This document shows, piece by piece, positions 59,112-64,000 of a stretch of 64,000 nucleotides of DNA. Origin of the DNA: Haberlea rhodopensis (Eukaryota; Streptophyta; Magnoliopsida; Lamiales; Gesneriaceae); the NCBI GenBank assembly GCA_907163345.1, contig CAJQUN010000152.1, forward strand, positions 248,001-312,000, given 5' to 3'. The notes beneath the pieces were generated by a model. It did not search any database. It was not told the origin of the DNA and saw nothing but the letters and a program-made list of their open reading frames with translations. Numbering within the stretch: position 1 is the first letter of the stretch; every line of letters starts with the position of its first letter. A program made the position numbers and the translations under genes.

Positions 59112-61988
59112 TCAGGGTGCTTATTGAGCCGGACCAACCGGAACCGGTTGGTCCGGTTATAAACCGGAATCCGATCCGGGTTTTACCCGGATCGGATCGG
59201 TTCCAGAGATCTGGAACCGCCAATCCGGCGGTTCCGGTTCCACCGGAACCGATAAAAAATAATAAAAAAAATATAAAGGTAATGTTGACCAACGGCATTG
59301 TAGCCGTTGGCCAACGGACTGCCGTTGCCCAACGGCTTAATAAAAAAAACTTTTGAAATTTTTTTTTTTGCTTCTATATACCTCATTTTTCCTTTACAAT
59401 TTTTCATCTCCAACTCTCTTATTCTTACAATCCTAATCTTGTATTCAATTATCTCGTTTTTCCATATTTCCACTAATACTATGGCATCTTCTTCTACTGG
59501 TCGTGGTGGTTCCTCAAATCCACCTTTATTCCAAGAAAATTATGATATTTTTGCCGAGTTTGATAATGCTTATGATGTTGAAGAAGCGGAACACGTTGCA
59601 GAACCGGCGGCCCCCCAAAATCCGGCCCCCGGCGGATCATCCACGACTATCGTCGCTTCGAGTCGCACGAGTAACCGTCTCAAACGAAGCAAGGTATGGG
59701 ATCATTTTGACGTCGAGACAAAACCAGATACGAACATTTGTAAAATATGTAAAACCACATATAATTATAAAACAGGTGGTTCCGCTGGCGGTACCGGAAC
59801 TTTTAAGAAACATCTAGTTAAAAAACATAATTTTGATGGATGTTACTTTACAACCATTAGGTAAAGAACCAACCCAACTTCAAATTAATCCTCAGTCTGA
59901 CACTAATTTTATCTTAACACCGGAAATGAACAAAAGATTATTCGTTCGTTTTATTGTAAGATGCGAACTCCCCTTTTTGTTTTCTGAAAAAGATGGCTTT
60001 GTTGAATTTTCTTATGGTATCCAACCATGTTTTAGACATATTTCTAGGCATACTTTGAAAAATATATTGGACGTGTTTCTTGATTACCGTAAGACTTTAG
60101 TTGATCATCTTTCTTCTATTAACTGCAGATTAAGTTTAATACTGATATTTGGACGAATACCGCACTACTTTTTTTTCTTGTTATTAATGGTCATTGGATT
60201 GATGATAACTGGTGTTTGAAGAAAAGAATTTTGGCACTGGATGAATTAAAGTCTGCACATACTGGTTCCCAAATTGCTAAATATATTGTTAATGTTTGTA
60301 GATTTTATGGAATTGCAGATAAAATTTGTTCGATTACACTTGACAACGCTTCAAATAATAACGCGGCAATGCGTGAACTTAAAATATATTTACTATCAAT
60401 GCTTAATGGTGTTTTTTTCCATGTTAGATGTGCATGCCATATAATTAATTTAGCAGTAAAAGATGGTTATGAAGATGCTGAATGTAGTAGCATAGACAAA
60501 CTTAAAAATTGTTGTCAATGGATACGACAGTCACGCATTAAGCATGATTGGAAACATACGTGTGCAAGTCAGAACCTTCGGTTTACTCTTTTTCCACCGC
60601 CCATTGTAAGTCGATGGAATTCTTTGCACAAAATGTTAGAATCGATGTTACCTTATCAAGATGCTTTAACTTCTTTTTATAACTCTTATCAAATGCCTGA
60701 AAGTGATGAAATTTATTTATTGTCTGATAAGGATTGGTTTTTTGTTAATAATTTAACTGCTTTGTTATCAACCTTTAAAGATGCAACAGATCGTTTCTCC
60801 GGTGTTTGTAATCCTACTTCTCATTATTTTTTTCCACTTGTATTTAACATGTTTTGTAAATTTATTGAATTTAGAGATGATATTGAGTTGACGTCGTTCG
60901 TTTATCGTATGGAGGAGAAGTTTAAAAAATATTGGGAACAAATTCCACACGTGCACTGTATATCTACATTGTTGACCCAAGTCAGGGTGTAGGATCTTTC
61001 GATACTTTCTTTGAATATTACAGTACGTTTTTGGATAAAGATGTTGACGATCAAAAGACGTCAATCATGCATTCTCTCCAAAATATGTTTGGATTGTACC
61101 ATAGTGAACAGGGACAGAGCTCATCGGCGCGTGTAGTATGAGGAGAAGAAGAAGAAGCTAGCCAGTCACGAAGCGGAGGGATTAATCTGTTGCGGAGCCT
61201 TGGAAGAAAGAAGCGGAGTGTCATCTACCGCTTCAAATGAGTTGCAGTTCTTCCTGGGTCAAATGTTCATTACAGATGAAAATTTTGACGTACTAGAGTG
61301 GTGGAAAGCAAACGCAAGACAATATCTAGTCTTAGCCAAAATGGCTAGAGATGTATTTGCAGTTCAAACATCCAGTGTCGCATCAGAGTCGGCATTTTCA
61401 ACTTGTGCTCGGCTCATTAGAGACTTTAGAGTTTCTCTACAAGCAGAATCATTGTGCATGCTTACGCTGCTAAGAGATTGGTTCGATGCTAAGAGAAGAA
61501 ATAAGAGAGAGTAGGAATCGACGAGTTCCGCAATGAAAGTTCGAAGAAGAAGAAGAAGAATTGGCCAAGACTATACTTATAAATTATGATGAGTAATGTA
61601 TTTTTATTATAAATTTCAAATGATGTATCTTTTATGTTGTTTTCCATATTCAATAAATGATGTATTTTTTCTTTACGATTTGGGTTGAAAAAAAAAAATT
61701 AAAAAAATTCGGCTTGGCGATCGATCGCCAAGACCCCGTGGGTTAAAAAAAACAGAAACAGTTGGCGATCGATCGTCAAACATGGCGATCGATCGCCGAA
61801 CCGGTTCCGGTTGGAACCAGTTTATCCCGAACCAATCCGATAATTCGGATCAGGGGTTCCGAACCGGATCGGTTCCATGGCATTTGCCATGGAACCGGAA
61901 CCGGACCAATCTGGTTCGGAACTGGATTGGTCCGATTCCACACAAAACGAGTCCGGGACCGGTCGGATCCGGCCCGTGAACACCCTGA
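59112..61988 (+). mobile_element. Inner hAT element, 2,877 bp, with perfect 8-bp TSD
   Basis: It starts TCAGGGTGCTTATTGAGCC and ends in a sequence that reads TCAGGGTGTTCACGGGCC in reverse complement. CTTGCGCT flanks both ends (59104-59111, 61989-61996) without mismatch. It carries a transposase in plus orientation, opposite to the outer element. Its 5' subterminal region has CAACGGCATTGTAGCCGTTG. Its 3' region has three GCGATCGATCG palindromes (61719-61800) and an ATGGCATTTGCCATGG palindrome. Confidence 0.93.
59481..61514 (+). pseudogene. hAT transposase with BED zinc finger, frameshifted
   Basis: The ATG at 59481 opens MASSSTGRGG. A BED finger follows, with ligands C87, C90, H111 and H116 (CKIC ... 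HLVKKH). The catalytic region reads in pieces: WIDDNWCLKKRILALDEL, SITLDNASNNNAAMREL, HVRCACHIINLAVKDG and VSRWNSLHKMLESMLPY. The C-terminal dimerisation domain is almost complete (LEWWKANARQY ... SSVASESAFSTCARLIRDFR ... LRDWFD). Frames change near 59830, 60150, 60955 and 61140-61200, with a stop at 61139, so at least four lesions inactivate it. Length otherwise fits plant hAT transposases (about 680 codons). It could still be moved by a transposase made elsewhere. Confidence 0.9.
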
Positions 61989-62107
61989 CTTGCGCTTCAT
62001 CAAGAATATCATCGATGTCGGCAAAAAAACTCATCACCTACATCGAATATAGGTGGTGGATTAGAGAGACCAACACGATCACCGCGACCAGTAGAAGATG
62101 ATGTCAT
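61989..62107 (-). pseudogene. Outer hAT transposase, N-terminal part cut off by the inner element
   Basis: An ATG at 62105-62107 (minus) opens MTSSSTGRG, closely similar to the inner transposase start MASSSTGRG. The frame runs through FFADIDDILDEAQ and meets the inner element at its target duplication. It resumes at 59111 in the same frame, so this coding sequence was split by the insertion. Confidence 0.88.
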
Positions 62108-62556
62108 AATATTTTTTTGGAAAATATTAAGACTTTTACAATACCAAACAAGTGATAAAAATATGATAACAATTTGATATGAGAGTTGTAAGATTAAGAG
62201 ATTGTATGAGATTGAGAGTAATAATATTTGGGGAAATGTTTAATTTTTTTTTTTAATAAATCCATGCCCAACGACTATAGAGCCGTTGGGCATGAATTTT
62301 GTTGCCAAACGTCTATTTAGCCGTTGGGCAACAAATTATTTTTATTATTATTTTATTTTATTTTTATAATTATGATACTGGTTGCGGTGTAGAACTGGAA
62401 CCGGTCCAATGGTTCCGTTTTACGTGGAATCGCCCCATAACCGGTTTTAGCCGGTTATGGGTTCTAGACCGGATTCATCGGTTTCGGTTCTTAACCGGAT
62501 TGAACCAGTCCGATTTCGAGCTGGATCTAGTTAGTCCGGCCCGTTGAACACCTTGA

Positions 62557-63160
62557 CCCATCCCCCTCATGACCCTCTGGTCTCTGGATCTCCAGAATAT
62601 GAATGTTCTGTCAAATTAACATTAAATATTAAGTATAGGTGAAAGAGAATAGGATAAGTTTGAGATGGATGGTGGCTGCTAGGTGTTAAAACGATAACAC
62701 AAGATCAATTATTATACTATTATCAACATTTTCTGCTATTGCTTACAAGAAATTAACAACGATAAGCCATGGTGCATAATTTAAATATCAGTATTTTACA
62801 TTATATGTATACATAATGTAATATTTTTCTTTTCGGAACATGAAAAATAAATATATTAACTAATTGGTAGCCAACTTGACAATTACGACTAGACGTAGAA
62901 CTATTAGCAACCAACAACTCCACTGAAATCTACAATATAAAACCGTAGAACCAACACAAAACCAACGCCTCCTGCTACAATATATAATGTAATATTTGGT
63001 ATATCTAATTAATGAATTCTCAAATAAGAAAAACTATCCATATTAAAAAGGTAGGATATCTTTATGAAATTAAATAAGAATTAAGTGAGATCGTTAATGC
63101 ACATAGATACGGCCTATGGTCTAGCTAGTGGCGTGCTGAAACACCACTAAGTCTCAATAA
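62557..63160. other. Intergenic sequence, no gene seen
   Basis: AT-rich flank between the hAT pair and the SINE, with nothing recognisable. Confidence 0.4.
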
Positions 63161-63174
63161 ATATAATAATTTCA

Positions 63175-63429
63175 GCCCCCAGGGGCATAGCCGAGTTGGT
63201 AAGGTCTGTGGTGACGTAGGGGGTATCCCCTCGGCGCCAGGTTCGATTCCCGTGTGGAGCGCATTCCTGTGGGGTGTGCTCTGGGGTCGTGGCCTGTAGG
63301 TCCTCTCCCACAGATGTCTGTCAGCTCGGGCACATCCCTCGGTTTACCTGGTGGCGGCGTTGAGGGGCCGGTTCCTGTCACCCAAGGATTAGTCAGGCGA
63401 AAGCCTGGATACCTTGTAAATCAAAAAAT
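63175..63429 (+). mobile_element. Full-length SINE with perfect 14-bp TSD
   Basis: The tRNA-derived head has A box TAGCCGAGTTGG and B box GGTTCGATTCC, followed by a GC-rich body and the 3' motif GGATTAGTCAGGCGAAAGCC then GGATACC, with an A-rich tail. ATATAATAATTTCA flanks it exactly (63161-63174 and 63430-63443). The 3' motif is shared with the truncated copy at 14402. The insertion looks young. Confidence 0.93.
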
Positions 63430-63443
63430 ATATAATAATTTCA

Positions 63444-64000
63444 TATTAAAACGCATGCTCCTTAAAGATAACATCAAATTTTCTCGAAAACTATATTAAT
63501 TAGGTGTAACATTTTAATCAGGTCAAATAAAATCTAGTAGCGCAGAAGGCCTTATGACACAACTGACATCACTTCCATTAGAGAGCTCGAGATCTCGAAT
63601 TCAAGCCGCATCCATCTTTTCTTTCTCCTATAACTAGGGGCATTTCTTCAAAACAAAACGTCGTTCTCACGTCTATCAGTTTGGCCTTTTGGGTCAATAT
63701 TCATTGGCCGTATGGTCCACAATTACGTGCTAGCCATGTGATCCGAAATCTACTTTGCTAAAACTGTTCTTAAAATAGGTACTTTATTTATGTCAAACAG
63801 CTGGTGTACATTCAACAACTTAATTTTTAATAATTTGATTGTATAATTTATTTAATGTTTTTAACGAGTTTGGTGCCATATTCATGGCCGGTAGCATGTC
63901 ACGATAAGGAGGGCAAATGCTATAAAAAAACATTTATTTTGTATTACTCTCTAAAATTATATTTTTCTTCAAAAACTTATATTTTGCACTCTTAAAATAA
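63444..64000. other. Intergenic sequence to window end
   Basis: No coding sequence. At 63537-63610, GTAGCGCAGAAGGCC ... GATCTCGAATTCAAGCC has a weak resemblance to Pol III boxes, but I would not call it. Confidence 0.4.

Larger units (their letters stand above)
57957..62556 (-). mobile_element. Outer hAT element, interrupted and internally deleted
   Basis: The right end (5' side of its transposase) closes with GGCCCGTTGAACACCTTGA at 62556. The left end near 57957-57990 is less clear (GGGTAACTCATGGATCGG). Subterminal regions have the same GGAACCGG blocks, and a TTCCATGGCAA...GCCATGGAACC palindrome (58067-58090), as the inner element. Without the inner element it is about 1.7 kb. No target duplication is recognisable, so the left boundary is approximate. 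Confidence 0.7.

Noticed and set aside
57957..62556. Target-site duplication of the outer hAT element
   Set aside because: The 8 bases after 62556 (CCCATCCC) have no match at the left boundary, so the left end may be lost or misplaced.
1..64000. CRISPR arrays, operons, phage or bacterial mobile elements
   Set aside because: The window is plainly plant nuclear DNA. The regular repeats are microsatellites, MORN codons or fold-back arrays.
1..64000. Organelle DNA insertions or viral sequences
   Set aside because: No stretch resembled plastid or mitochondrial genes or a viral polyprotein. The only retro-type coding remnants are the LTR element and the LINE fragment.

Overview
This is a stretch of a land-plant nuclear genome, almost certainly a eudicot. 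It is AT-rich, its genes have many GT-AG introns, one encodes a plastid ribosomal protein with a transit peptide, and it carries plant-type hAT, SINE, LINE and LTR elements. The species cannot be named from sequence alone. I assembled six protein-coding genes exon by exon. In every one the exon phases sum to a full reading frame with start and stop.

Layout. 1-2.7 kb: the end of a probable LTR, with a TCTGG-rich minisatellite and a direct duplication. 2.7-6.1 kb (minus): plastid ribosomal protein L21. 7.15-12.96 kb (plus): an RGP1 / RAB6A-GEF complex partner 2 homologue, head-to-head with RPL21. 14.0-17.4 kb (minus): the membrane-anchored protein disulfide isomerase PDIL5-2. 17.5-24.6 kb: a repeat block with a perfect palindrome, a MITE split by a 566-bp hAT element, and a decayed LTR retrotransposon. 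24.8-30.7 kb (plus): the CCA-adding tRNA nucleotidyltransferase, which starts about 190 bp after the broken 3' LTR. 31-39 kb: gene-free, with a LINE fragment, hAT MITEs and a fold-back element. 39.2-42.5 kb (minus): a MORN-repeat PIP5 kinase. 43.8-48.6 kb: SINE-like pieces, two more hAT MITEs and two fold-back arrays. 49.0-56.2 kb (minus): an oxysterol-binding-protein-related protein (ORP1 type). 57-64 kb: a repeat rich in TCGATCGA palindromes, a hAT element inserted inside a related hAT element, and a full-length SINE.

The genes are unrelated housekeeping and signalling genes: plastid translation, Golgi/RAB trafficking, ER folding, tRNA maturation, phosphoinositide synthesis and sterol/lipid transfer. 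There is no operon-like logic. The two lipid genes (PIP5K and ORP) lie in the same orientation about 6.5 kb apart.

The most interesting structure is the nested hAT pair at 58-62.6 kb. A 2,877-bp element with a perfect 8-bp target duplication disrupts the transposase of a sibling element. Short MITEs elsewhere in the window have nearly the same ends, so likely sources and derivatives of one family sit together. I found no evidence of an undescribed defence or metabolic system.
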